The position numbers were made by a program, and so were the translations under genes. Source: Streptomyces agglomeratus (GTDB taxonomy: Bacteria > Actinomycetota > Actinomycetes > Streptomycetales > Streptomycetaceae). Taken from it: 64,000 nt of DNA. The stretch lies in the NCBI RefSeq assembly GCF_001746415.1, contig NZ_MEHJ01000001.1, positions 1,675,001 to 1,739,000 of the forward strand, in the 5' to 3' direction. How positions within the stretch are numbered: position 1 is the first letter of the stretch; each line of letters opens with the position of its first letter. Below the pieces are notes generated by a model, which saw only the letters and a list, made by a program, of their open reading frames with translations, was not told the origin of the DNA and did not search any database. Below are positions 56,582-64,000 of this stretch, piece after piece.

Positions 56582-57420
56582 GGGTTCACCAGTCCTTCGT
56601 ACGCGTCGGGGCGGCGGTCACGGTAGAACGCCCACTGCTGACGCACTTCCTCGATGACGTCGAAGTCCAGGTCCCGGACGACGAGTTCCTCTTCCTTGTC
56701 GCTCGCCGTCCCACCGACGAACTGGCCGCGCGGGTCGACGAAGTAGCTGGTGCCGTAGAAGTCGTTGTCGCCGTACTCCTCCTGGCCGACGCGGTTGATG
56801 GCGGCGACGAAGTACTCGTTGGCGACGGCGGCCGCGGGCTGTTCGAGCTGCCACAGGTGGGCGGACAGGCCGCGGTGGGTGGCGGAGGGGTTGTAGACGA
56901 TCTGGGCGCCGTTGAGGCCGAGTTGGCGCCAGCCCTCGGGGAAGTGCCGGTCGTAGCAGATGTAGACGCCGACCTTGCCCACGGCCGTGTCGAAGACCGG
57001 CCAGCCCAGGTTCCCCGGCTTGAAGTAGAACTTCTCCCAGAAGCCCTTGACCTGGGGGATGTGGTGCTTGCGGTACTTGCCCAGGTAGCTGCCGTCGGCG
57101 TCGATCACGGCGGCGGTGTTGAAGTAGAACCCGGACTGCTCGCGCTCGAAGACGGGGACGACGATCACCATGCCGGTCTCGCGGGCGAGCTCCCGCATGC
57201 GGCGTACGGTCGGCCCGTCCGGGACGGCCTCCGCCCACCGGTAGTGCTCGGCGTCCTGAACCTGGCAGAAGTACGGGGCGTTGAAGACCTCCTGGAACCC
57301 TATGATCTTCGCGCCCTGCCGGGCCGCCTCGCGAGCGTGCTCCTCATGCTTGGCGATCATGGATTCGGTGTCGCCCGTCCAGGTGGCCTGGACGAGTGCG
57401 GCACGTACGACGTTGGCCAT
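56578..57420 (-). CDS. beta-ureidopropionase (nitrilase superfamily)
   Basis: 280 aa from ATG 57420. C-N hydrolase that turns N-carbamoyl-beta-alanine into beta-alanine, CO2 and ammonia. Catalytic triad visible: Glu44 (IIGFQEVFNAPYFC), Lys118 (LGKYRKHHIPQ) and Cys155 (GVYICYDRHFPEG). Length fits bacterial enzymes. Precedes the aminotransferase in a two-gene operon; a TTCTAC-N4-GTAGAA palindrome lies 33 bp upstream of the start. Confidence 0.94.
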   Translation of the reverse strand: MANVVRAALVQATWTGDTESMIAKHEEHAREAARQGAKIIGFQEVFNAPYFCQVQDAEHYRWAEAVPDGPTVRRMRELARETGMVIVVPVFEREQSGFYFNTAAVIDADGSYLGKYRKHHIPQVKGFWEKFYFKPGNLGWPVFDTAVGKVGVYICYDRHFPEGWRQLGLNGAQIVYNPSATHRGLSAHLWQLEQPAAAVANEYFVAAINRVGQEEYGDNDFYGTSYFVDPRGQFVGGTASDKEEELVVRDLDFDVIEEVRQQWAFYRDRRPDAYEGLVNP

Positions 57421-57452
57421 GACTTGTCTCCTTCAACGGGACGTCAGAGACC

Positions 57453-57480
57453 TTCTACGCCCGTAGAATCGGGACGTAGA
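57453..57480. promoter_or_regulatory. operator-like palindrome upstream of the beta-ureidopropionase gene
   Basis: TTCTAC-GCCC-GTAGAA (57453-57468, perfect) followed by a CGTAGA half site at about 57474-57479. It matches the site at 52624. No regulator gene for it is in the window. Confidence 0.75.
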
Positions 57481-57651
57481 GGGATGAACGTAAGCCCCGG
57501 CGGGGAGTGGGGCAAGACCATCGTCGTCAACCCGCAGAGTCGATCACGTTTCGCACCCGAGGGGGTGACACGGGCACGTCGTGATGTTCACGCCGCCGTC
57601 CCCGTCGTACGGCGCGTACGGCGCGTACGGCATACGCGGCTCGTACGGCGA

Positions 57652-59112
57652 TCACGGCGCGGCGCCCGCCACGCGCAGGGCGTGCGCCACATCGCGGTAC
57701 CGGCCCTGCGAGACCCGTCGCGCGGCGTCGAGCAGCAGCGGGGAGAGGCGGCGCGGGTCGGCCCTGGCGACCTGGGCGGCCTCCTCGGGTGTACGGACGC
57801 CCACGAACGCGTCGGCCAGCGCCACCACTTCGCCTTCGTGTCCGCCCGCGTCGTCCAGGGCGAGGAGCGCCGCGGCGATCTCCGGGGCGGGGCGTACGAC
57901 GCTCTGGCGCAGGAGCTGACGGCCGTCCTCGCCGAGACCGGCGCCGGCGAGCGCCGCCGCGACGGCCGCGACCCGGTCGGGCGGCAGCGACGCCGCCTCC
58001 CAGAGGAGGGTGGCCCAGTCGGCGCCGAGCCCGGCCCGGTTGAGGGCGCCGGCGAGAACGGGCAGCAGGGCAGGGGGCCACCCGGCCGCCTCGCACAGCA
58101 GGACGTGGGCCTCACCGGTACGCCCCTGGGCGCGCAGTTGTACGAGCGCGGCGACGGCCTCGGTGACGGCGCGGGTGTCCTGGGCGGTGGCCGTCGCGAC
58201 GGGCGGGGCCTCCGCGGCCTCGACCCCGGCGTACCTGGCGCCCCGGGGGGCGGCGGCCTGGACGGGAGGCACGGGCATGGCAGGCGCGCCGGACGCACCG
58301 CTGCCGTCGTCCTCGTCCAGCCCGGCGTAACGGGCCCCACGGGGGCGGCGCTTGGGCGCGCGAGCGGGGCCGGCGGGGCGCCCGGGGGTCTCTTGTGCGG
58401 CTTCGCCGCGAGGTCGCTGCCCCGGAGCCCGGTCCTCGAACGCCTCGTGGGCGTGCGCGGTCCGGGGCGCAATGCCGGTCCGCGAAGGGGCGGCGCTGAG
58501 CGGGGCGGCCTCCGCGGACGCCTCCGCGCGGAACCACGAATCCGGCGCGGGGGCGCGCCCCGGGAGCGGCGAGGCCCGCAGCGCGTCCAGGGCCGCGAGG
58601 CGGGCGCCCAGTTCCGCGCAGCGGTCCGTCGCGCGCACGTGGTCGTCCCGGGCCCAGGCGAGCTCGACGTCCGGCCCCGGCTCGGCGGAGGCACCCCCGG
58701 AGGCACTGCGCCGCCGCGTCAGCCGCTGCTCGCGTTCGGCTGCGTACGTCTGCTCGCGGCGCATCACCCCGAGCCGCTCCTCCAGCGCCTCGCGCCCGCC
58801 GGGGAGCCGGTCGCGGGCGGCCGCCGCCGCCCCGTGCAGATCCCGCGCGCGTACGGTCTCACGCTCGGCGGCGGCCGCTCCGTACCCGGCGGCCAGGTCA
58901 TGGAGCAGGGCTTCCAGTACGTCCCACGGGGGCAGTTCGGTGCCGTCCAGGCAAGCGCGCATGCCGTCGGGGTCGCGCTGCCAGAAGACGCCGCACCAGC
59001 CGGCGCCCGTGTCGAGGAGCGCCGTGAGCTCGCGCAGGTAGCGCGCGAACTCCTCGCCCTCTGCCGGGAATTGCCCCACCGTCATAGCGCCCCGCCCCTG
59101 CCCCGCCGTCAC
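57652..59112 (-). CDS. hypothetical actinobacterial protein
   Basis: 486 aa from ATG 59112 (ATG 59085 also possible). N-terminal helical domain (FARYLRELTALLDTGAGWCG, VFWQRDPDGMRACLDG), a coiled-coil-like Ala/Arg/Glu region (about 85-140), a Pro/Ala/Arg linker with three copies of a short GARYAG motif, and a C-terminal helical repeat region (EAVAALVQLRAQGRTGEAHV, LLRQSVVRPAPEIAAALLAL). Looks like the unassigned large proteins common in Streptomyces; no enzyme motif. Confidence 0.75.
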   Translation of the reverse strand: MTAGQGRGAMTVGQFPAEGEEFARYLRELTALLDTGAGWCGVFWQRDPDGMRACLDGTELPPWDVLEALLHDLAAGYGAAAAERETVRARDLHGAAAAARDRLPGGREALEERLGVMRREQTYAAEREQRLTRRRSASGGASAEPGPDVELAWARDDHVRATDRCAELGARLAALDALRASPLPGRAPAPDSWFRAEASAEAAPLSAAPSRTGIAPRTAHAHEAFEDRAPGQRPRGEAAQETPGRPAGPARAPKRRPRGARYAGLDEDDGSGASGAPAMPVPPVQAAAPRGARYAGVEAAEAPPVATATAQDTRAVTEAVAALVQLRAQGRTGEAHVLLCEAAGWPPALLPVLAGALNRAGLGADWATLLWEAASLPPDRVAAVAAALAGAGLGEDGRQLLRQSVVRPAPEIAAALLALDDAGGHEGEVVALADAFVGVRTPEEAAQVARADPRRLSPLLLDAARRVSQGRYRDVAHALRVAGAAP

Positions 59113-59223
59113 CGGCGCCTGGAACCATCCGGTCCGCAGGCATTCGACCGCAGTTGTGTTACGGCGCGGCTACAGGCAGTTTTCGCGGGGGGTGCGGACC
59201 GCTCATGCGGAGCGCGGCCGGGC

Positions 59224-59619
59224 TCAGAGGCTGATGGCGATACCGACGTGCGGCCGCTTGCCGAGCCGGACGATCGCGGCGGGCACGTCGGTGAACCAGA
59301 ACTGCCAGGTGTACTTGCCGGCGAGGAGCTTGCGGGCCTTGCGCAGGCCGTCGGCGTCCAGCAGTCGCGCGGTGCCTTCGGCGGAGGGAGCGCCCTCCTT
59401 GACGCGCCCGCGCGCGTCGCACACCGTCACGACGACCCGCCGGTCGTTGCGGATGCGCTTGACCTTCCAGGAGTCGGCCTTGGTCCAGACGTAGAGCTCC
59501 GTACCGTCGGAGGCCGCCCACACCGGCGTGGCGACCCCCGTGCCGTTCTTGCGGAAGGTGGTCAGGCTGACGTAGGGGCTGCGGCCGAGTACGGCGAGCG
59601 GGGCCTGGTCGGAAGTCAT
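59224..59619 (-). CDS. PPOX-class F420-dependent protein
   Basis: 131 aa from ATG 59619. Split-barrel flavin/F420-binding fold: SPYVSLTTFRKNGTGVATPV, ELYVWTKADSWKVKRIRNDR and RVVVTVCDARGRVKEGA, ending with a WQFWFTDVPAAIVRLGKRPH helix. Typical small actinobacterial reductase of the pyridoxamine-oxidase-like group; substrate unknown. Confidence 0.88.
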   Translation of the reverse strand: MTSDQAPLAVLGRSPYVSLTTFRKNGTGVATPVWAASDGTELYVWTKADSWKVKRIRNDRRVVVTVCDARGRVKEGAPSAEGTARLLDADGLRKARKLLAGKYTWQFWFTDVPAAIVRLGKRPHVGIAISL

Positions 59620-59641
59620 GCCCTCGAGCCTACGTCGCCGC

Positions 59642-59893
59642 TCAGGCGGGGAGCAGGGCGCAGCGGGCCGCGACCTCGTCCATGGAGAGACCCAGCACGC
59701 CCGCCAGCGCCGCCACGGTGAAGAAGGCGGGCGTGGGGGCTCGGCCGGTCTCGATCTTGCGGAGGGTTTCGGCGGAGAGGCCGGCGTGGGCCGCGACCTC
59801 GACCATCGTGCGGTCGCCGCGCGCCTGGCGGAGCAACCGGCCCAGCCGTTCGCCGCGTTCGCGCTCTTCCGGGGTGAGGGGGGTTCGTACCAT
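59642..59893 (-). CDS. XRE-family transcriptional regulator
   Basis: 83 aa from ATG 59893. HTH at about residues 28-50: RTMVEVAAHAGLSAETLRKI followed by ETGRAPTPAFF. Divergent from the methionine aminopeptidase gene across 41 bp that contain TTGTAATACC and GGTATAATAATT, so it may control that gene and itself. Confidence 0.9.
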   Translation of the reverse strand: MVRTPLTPEERERGERLGRLLRQARGDRTMVEVAAHAGLSAETLRKIETGRAPTPAFFTVAALAGVLGLSMDEVAARCALLPA

Positions 59894-59934
59894 GCCGTCA
59901 TTGTAATACCGCTGCGACCGGTATAATAATTGGC

Positions 59935-60702
59935 ATGGTTGAAATCAAGACGGACATGTCGGTGGACGCGATGCGGGAAGCGGGCCGGGTGGTCGCCCGG
60001 GCACTGACCGCCGTGCGGGAGGCAGCGGGTGTGGGCGTCAGCCTGCGGGAGCTGGACGAGGCGGCCCGGGCCGTCCTGCGGGAGGCCGGGGCGTCGTCGC
60101 CCTTCCTGGACTACCACCCCTACTGGGCCCCCGTCCCCTTCCCCGCCGTCATCTGCGCCTCGGTCAACGACGCGATCGTGCACGGCATCCCGGACGGATA
60201 CCGCCTGCGCGACGGCGATCTCGTCAGCATCGACTGCGGCGCGACGCTGGACGGCTGGTGCGGAGACTCGGCCGTCACGTTCAGCGTCGGCACGGCCCGC
60301 CCCGACGACGTACGGCTGGCCGACACCGCGCGCGCGGCGCTGGACGCCGGTATCGCGGCCGCCGTCCCCGGCAACCGGATCGGCGACATCGCCCACGCGG
60401 TCGGCCGCGTCTGCCGGTCGGCCGGCTACGGCATCCCCGAGGGCTTCGGCGGCCACGGGGTGGGCCGCACGATGCACGAGGGCCCGGAGGTACCGAACGA
60501 GGGGCGGGCGGGGCGGGGGCTCGTGCTGCGGCACGGGATGGTGCTGGCCATCGAGCCGATGCTGATCGCGGGCGGGCAGGACGCGTACTACGCCGCCCCC
60601 GACGGATGGACGCTGCGCACATCCGACGGCAGCCGCGCCGCGCACGCGGAACACACGGTGGCGATCACGGACGCGGGACCACGGGTGCTGACGCGGCTGT
60701 GA
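59935..60702 (+). CDS. map: type I methionine aminopeptidase
   Basis: 255 aa from ATG 59935. Removes N-terminal Met from nascent proteins. Metal ligands: SIDCGATLDGWCGDSAVTF (two Asp), GHGVGRTMHEGPEVPN (His), MVLAIEPML (Glu) and AHAEHTVAITDAG (Glu). No N-terminal zinc-finger extension. The promoter region includes TATAATAATT close to the start, an unusually good -10 for this genome. Its divergent pairing with an XRE regulator suggests a paralogue for special conditions. Confidence 0.94.
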   Translation: MVEIKTDMSVDAMREAGRVVARALTAVREAAGVGVSLRELDEAARAVLREAGASSPFLDYHPYWAPVPFPAVICASVNDAIVHGIPDGYRLRDGDLVSIDCGATLDGWCGDSAVTFSVGTARPDDVRLADTARAALDAGIAAAVPGNRIGDIAHAVGRVCRSAGYGIPEGFGGHGVGRTMHEGPEVPNEGRAGRGLVLRHGMVLAIEPMLIAGGQDAYYAAPDGWTLRTSDGSRAAHAEHTVAITDAGPRVLTRL

Positions 60703-60929
60703 GGTGCGGCGCGGTGGGCGTGGGGGGCTGCGCTCGGTGCGGGTGAGGTGCTGGTTGCTGCGCGGCTGGGTGCTGGGGAGGTGCGGGCGGGTGCGGCGCG
60801 GCGAGGTGCGGGTGGGGCGGGGATGCGGCGCGGGTGAGGTGCGGTGCTTCCGCCCGGCCCGCCCCCACCCGGCCGTGACATCACACGCCGGACGGGCTCG
60901 CTCCCGCCCGGCGGTCAGGCCCTCCCGGC
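60703..60929. other. GC-rich low-complexity convergent spacer
   Basis: Purine-rich sequence with degenerate GAGGTGCGG-type units (CGGGTGAGGTGC occurs twice) between two converging genes. No gene or clear terminator stem recognised. Confidence 0.5.
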
Positions 60930-62756
60930 CTACCCCCGGCCGCCGCTCGGGACCACCACCATCGCCGAGCCGCCGCCCCGCCGTTCGCGCTCCGCCGCCG
61001 CGAGCCACCGTCCGTCCGGCAGGCGCTGCACACCCGTGGCCGCACCGATCTCCGGGTTCTGCTTGAACTCATGGCCGATCGCTTCGAGTTCCTCACGCAG
61101 CGGGCTGTTCCACAGGCCCGGTTCGAGCTCCGTGAGCGCCGCGTTCCGCTGACTCGCGCGCGGCGCCGCGATCGCGTCGACCAGCGGCAGTCCCCGGTCC
61201 AGGTGGCCCGTCAGGATCTGGAGCACCGTCGTGATGATGGTCGCGCCGCCCGGCGATCCGAGCGCCAGCAGCGGACGCCCGTCCTCCAGCACGATCGTCG
61301 GAGACATCGACGAACGCGGCCGCTTGCCCGGTCCCGGCAGATTCGGGTCGTGCACCGCCGGGTTGGCCGGGGCGAAGGAGAAGTCCGTCAGCTCGTTGTT
61401 GAGGAGGAAGCCCCGGCCGGGGACGGTGATGCCGCTGCCGCCGGTCGACTCGATGGTGAGGGTGTACGCCACGACGTTGCCCCACTTGTCGGCGGCCGTC
61501 AGGTGTGTCGTGTTCTCACCCTCGTACGTCGTCGGGGCCGCCGTGCCCCCCGCCCCGCACCCGTCACCCGGCCGGCGCGGGTCGCCCGGCGCCAGCGGGC
61601 TCTTCAGTACCGCGCCGTCCCTGATCAGGCACGCGCGCGAGTCCGCGAACCGCTGCGACAGCAGGCCCTTCACCGGTACGTCCTCGAAGGCCGGGTCACC
61701 GACCCACCTGCCCCGGTCCGCGAACGCGATCCGGCTCGCCTCGATGAGGCGGTGCAGGTACCGCGCGTCCGTGGCGGCCTCCGGCGATAGGTCGGTGCGC
61801 TCAAGCATGTTGAGCGCCTGCCCCACCGTCGTACCGCCCGAGGACGACGGCGCCATGCCGTACACGTCGAGCCCCTGGTACGAGACCTTCGTCGGCGCCT
61901 GGTTCAGCGTGCGGTACTTCCGCAGGTCCTTCGCCGTCAGATCGCCAGCGCGCACCACCCGCGTCGCCCCGGGACGGACCGGGGGCTTGCGCACCGTACG
62001 GACGATGTCGCGGGCCAGGTCGCCCCGGTACAGCTCGGCCGCACCGCCGCGGCCCAGCTTCTCGTACGTACGGGCCAGATCGGGGTTCTTGATCCGGGAG
62101 CCCACCACCGGCAGTTTCCCACCCGGCAGGAACAACTCGGCCGTGTCGGGGAAGTCCCGGAACCGCGCCTCGTTCGCCGCGGTCTGCGCGCGGAAGGTGG
62201 GGTCGACGGTGAAGCCGTCGCGCGCGAGCTTCTGCGCCGGACCGAGCAGCGTCCGCAGCGGCTTGGTGCCCCACTGGCCGAGCACCGCGTCCCAGGTGGC
62301 CGGGGTGCCGGGCGTGCCGACGCTCAGCCCGCTGGTCATCGCCTGGTCGAAGGGAAGGGGCTTGCCGTCCTCAAGGAACAGGGACGTGCCGGCGCTGAGC
62401 GGCGCGGTCTCGCGGCCGTCGACCGTGCGTACGGTCCGGGACCCGGCGTCGTAGTAGACGAAGTACCCACCACCGCCGATGCCCGCCGAGTACGGCTCGG
62501 TGACGCCGAGGGCGGCAGCCGTCGCGACTGCCGCGTCCACCGCGTTGCCGCCCCGCCGCAGGACCTCGATCCCGGCGGCGGAGGCGTCGGGGTCGACGCT
62601 GGCGACCGCTCCCCCGTAGCCGGCGGCGACCGGTGTCTTGACGGGTGGTGGTGGTGTCGCGGCGGCGGGAGCGTCCGGCGGGGCGGTGGCGCCCACCGAT
62701 GCCACCACCGCCGCGACGGCCCAGAACGACAGCACTCGTACCGTGGAACGGCGCAT
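60930..62756 (-). CDS. ggt: secreted gamma-glutamyltransferase
   Basis: 608 aa from ATG 62756. Signal peptide: MRRSTVRVLSFWAVAAVVAS then an Ala/Pro-rich region. Mature enzyme has the family order: VASVDPDASAAGIEVLRRGG, GIGGGGYFVYYDAGSRTV, SGLSVGTPGTPATWD, the processing site ENTTHLTAADKWGNVVAYT (Thr nucleophile) and LGSPGGATIITTVLQ (oxyanion Gly-Gly). Breaks down extracellular glutathione and other gamma-glutamyl compounds. Distinct from the family member at 158-2005, which lacks a signal. Confidence 0.95.
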   Translation of the reverse strand: MRRSTVRVLSFWAVAAVVASVGATAPPDAPAAATPPPPVKTPVAAGYGGAVASVDPDASAAGIEVLRRGGNAVDAAVATAAALGVTEPYSAGIGGGGYFVYYDAGSRTVRTVDGRETAPLSAGTSLFLEDGKPLPFDQAMTSGLSVGTPGTPATWDAVLGQWGTKPLRTLLGPAQKLARDGFTVDPTFRAQTAANEARFRDFPDTAELFLPGGKLPVVGSRIKNPDLARTYEKLGRGGAAELYRGDLARDIVRTVRKPPVRPGATRVVRAGDLTAKDLRKYRTLNQAPTKVSYQGLDVYGMAPSSSGGTTVGQALNMLERTDLSPEAATDARYLHRLIEASRIAFADRGRWVGDPAFEDVPVKGLLSQRFADSRACLIRDGAVLKSPLAPGDPRRPGDGCGAGGTAAPTTYEGENTTHLTAADKWGNVVAYTLTIESTGGSGITVPGRGFLLNNELTDFSFAPANPAVHDPNLPGPGKRPRSSMSPTIVLEDGRPLLALGSPGGATIITTVLQILTGHLDRGLPLVDAIAAPRASQRNAALTELEPGLWNSPLREELEAIGHEFKQNPEIGAATGVQRLPDGRWLAAAERERRGGGSAMVVVPSGGRG

Positions 62757-62860
62757 GCGTACCTCCAGTCAACACGTGTCCGCGCAGCGTAACTTCACCG
62801 CACCACGTGCGTCAGGACCCTCTCGAACGCCGGTGCGCCGTGCCGCTAGCATGCCGCTGC

Positions 62861-63607
62861 ATGACGGACGACGTACGCAACATCGTGCTCGGCGTGATCG
62901 CGGCCGGGACAAGCGCCTCGTTGGGCTGGCTGGCCCGTACATACCTGTGGCGCCGCAGGCTGCGCCGCAAGCAGGCGTTCCTCGGGCTGCCCACCAACTC
63001 GGAGGCGCTGCTCGTGGTGAACCGCGACACCGGAGGTGATGGCGCGGTGCACCGGTACGACGTCTTCGCGCTCCTCGAACTGGCCGCCGTCGTCAAGGAC
63101 TGCGGAGCGCACGTGCGGATCCTCTCTCACGACGTCGGGCAGCAGGGCTTCGGCGAGCGCACGGAGTTCTGCGTCGGAGGCCCCGGCTCGAACCGCCGGA
63201 TGGTCGCCCATCTGCGCACCCTGCTCCCCGGTGTCCGAGTCAACACCGACCCCGAGCCGGGTCCCGACCGGGGTTCCTTCCAGATCGGCGGCGAGCGCTA
63301 CCGCATAGAACCCGGTGTGGCGGAGTACGTCCTGCTGGCGCGCCTCACCGCCGGCCAGGACGCCAGACCGGTGTTCCTCTTCTGCGGGCAGCGGGCCATC
63401 ACCAACCAGGCCGCGACCCGCTACCTCGCCCGCAACCACGAGAAGCTGGCCCGCAAGCACGGCGGCGGCTCCTTCTGCCTGCTGCTGAAGGTCATCAATT
63501 CGGAGGCGTACGGTCCCGACGTGGTCGAACTGGCCGCCGACGTGACCCGCGCTGCCCAAGCGCCGCTCCCGGCTGCCCCCCGCACCTCCCACCGGGCGGC
63601 CGGATAG
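62861..63607 (+). CDS. hypothetical protein with N-terminal membrane anchor
   Basis: 248 aa from ATG 62861. Residues 7-25 (NIVLGVIAAGTSASLGWLA) form a membrane helix followed by Arg-rich residues, so the rest is cytoplasmic. That part is alpha/beta (EALLVVNRDTGGDG, RILSHDVGQQGFGE, YVLLARLTAGQDARPVFLFC, GQRAITNQAATRYLARN), possibly a nucleotide- or ligand-binding Rossmann-like domain of the kind known in Streptomyces signalling proteins. Not assigned. Confidence 0.78.
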   Translation: MTDDVRNIVLGVIAAGTSASLGWLARTYLWRRRLRRKQAFLGLPTNSEALLVVNRDTGGDGAVHRYDVFALLELAAVVKDCGAHVRILSHDVGQQGFGERTEFCVGGPGSNRRMVAHLRTLLPGVRVNTDPEPGPDRGSFQIGGERYRIEPGVAEYVLLARLTAGQDARPVFLFCGQRAITNQAATRYLARNHEKLARKHGGGSFCLLLKVINSEAYGPDVVELAADVTRAAQAPLPAAPRTSHRAAG

Positions 63608-63798
63608 CCCTGTGCCGGTCGTCACACCGGCTCCGCCGACGCCGCCGCGAAGGCCGCGTACCAGGCCGTCAGGGCCATTGGTCCTTGCCTTCTGCGGCAT
63701 TTGTCACAGCTGATTTGGGCGAATTTACAGCCATTCGGGCAACCACTCCCTGTTGAATCGGCTCTTCGGGACGACATACATCGCACCGGAGGTCCCTC

Positions 63799-64000
63799 TT
63801 GAGCAGCACGAGCCGCACACGTCCCAGCAACCGCCGCCGCACTCTGCTGGCGGGCACCGCGACGCTCACTGTCGCGCTCACCGCCTGCTCGGCCGGGGGC
63901 GCCGAGCAGGCCGACGCGGCGGGTCCGTCCCGGCAGAGTCCCGCGATCTCGGTGAACCTGCACGGGAAGCACGCCGAGGCCGGCCAGCCGGTCCGGGTCG
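63799..64000 (+). CDS. lipoprotein, probable L,D-transpeptidase, N-terminal part
   Basis: TTG 63799 with CGGAGG upstream; cut by the window end. Twin-arginine-like start (RPSNRRRRTLLAGTATLTVA) and a lipobox LTAC at residues 28-31, followed by SAGGAEQADAAG and the beginning of an Ig-like domain (ISVNLHGKHAEAGQPVRV). This order is typical of Streptomyces Ig-domain L,D-transpeptidases that cross-link peptidoglycan; the catalytic domain is outside the window. Confidence 0.7.
   Translation, partial: MSSTSRTRPSNRRRTLLAGTATLTVALTACSAGGAEQADAAGPSRQSPAISVNLHGKHAEAGQPVRV

Noticed and set aside
56857..59721. 954-aa plus-strand open frame
   Set aside because: Crosses three confirmed minus-strand genes and their promoters; no recognisable motif.
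63622..63972. 116-aa minus-strand open frame at the right end
   Set aside because: Antisense to the start of the lipoprotein gene, whose signal sequence and ribosome site are clear.

Overview
The window reads as a stretch of Streptomyces (or close relative) chromosome: coding GC is very high with strong GC-frame bias, GTG starts are frequent, and the host genes (two gamma-glutamyltransferases, a CDP-glycerol polymerase, an F420-linked PPOX protein, a lipobox L,D-transpeptidase-type start) fit that genus. A complete-looking 46.4 kb prophage (about 3513-49908) interrupts the chromosome. The genus call is an inference from composition and gene content.

Host flanks. To the right (50.1-57.4 kb, minus strand) lie the genes of a reductive pyrimidine / hydantoin-type degradation pathway: beta-ureidopropionase, a class III aminotransferase, dihydropyrimidinase and an LLM flavin/F420 oxidoreductase, with an NCS1 nucleobase permease as last gene. 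The prophage has split this permease: codons 1-58 are at 50076-49901 and the remaining about 464 codons at 3520-2120. Joining the two at an 8-bp common core (CACAGGGC) restores a 522-aa reading frame exactly. A TTCTAC-N4-GTAGAA palindrome precedes both halves of the pathway and is the likely shared operator. A CDP-glycerol glycerophosphotransferase sits between the two catabolic operons. Further right are a hypothetical, a PPOX protein, an XRE regulator, methionine aminopeptidase, a secreted gamma-glutamyltransferase and two partial or unknown genes.

Prophage. A large serine integrase sits next to attL. From 5.1 to 14.9 kb are mainly leftward early/lysogeny genes: HTH proteins, a ParB/DGQHR-like protein, two aberrant tRNA-like genes, a repressor-like XRE protein with a PLD-like C-terminal domain, then a train of tiny often cysteine-rich genes separated by GAGC-type hairpins. 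From 14.9 to 16.9 kb there is almost no convincing coding sequence; its core (15.64-16.53 kb) is an array of some 26 consecutive short palindromes. From 16.9 to 40.2 kb is one rightward late block: large terminase with a fused N-terminal HTH, amidase endolysin, portal, small head genes, a 1649-aa giant protein, three proteins with related C-terminal regions (two carry peptidoglycan hydrolase domains), scaffold, N4-gp56-like capsid, tail proteins, a PG-binding protein and two small membrane (holin-like) proteins. There is no tape-measure gene, which suggests a short-tailed (podovirus-like) particle. Two converging terminators at 40.2-40.3 kb separate this from a leftward block (40.4-49.6 kb) for DNA metabolism: split primase, resolvase-like nuclease, RecA/DnaB-like ATPase, C5 cytosine methyltransferase, Cas4/RecB-like nuclease, WhiB-like regulator and many small translationally coupled genes. 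No DNA polymerase was found, so replication probably relies on the host enzyme.

The strongest candidates for new biology are the hairpin array upstream of the terminase, the tRNA-like gene with an eight-base anticodon loop (ACUUAAAA) beside a second one with a truncated anticodon arm, and the att site placed inside coding sequence, so that integration swaps the C-terminus of a phage protein and cuts the integrase off from its upstream gene.
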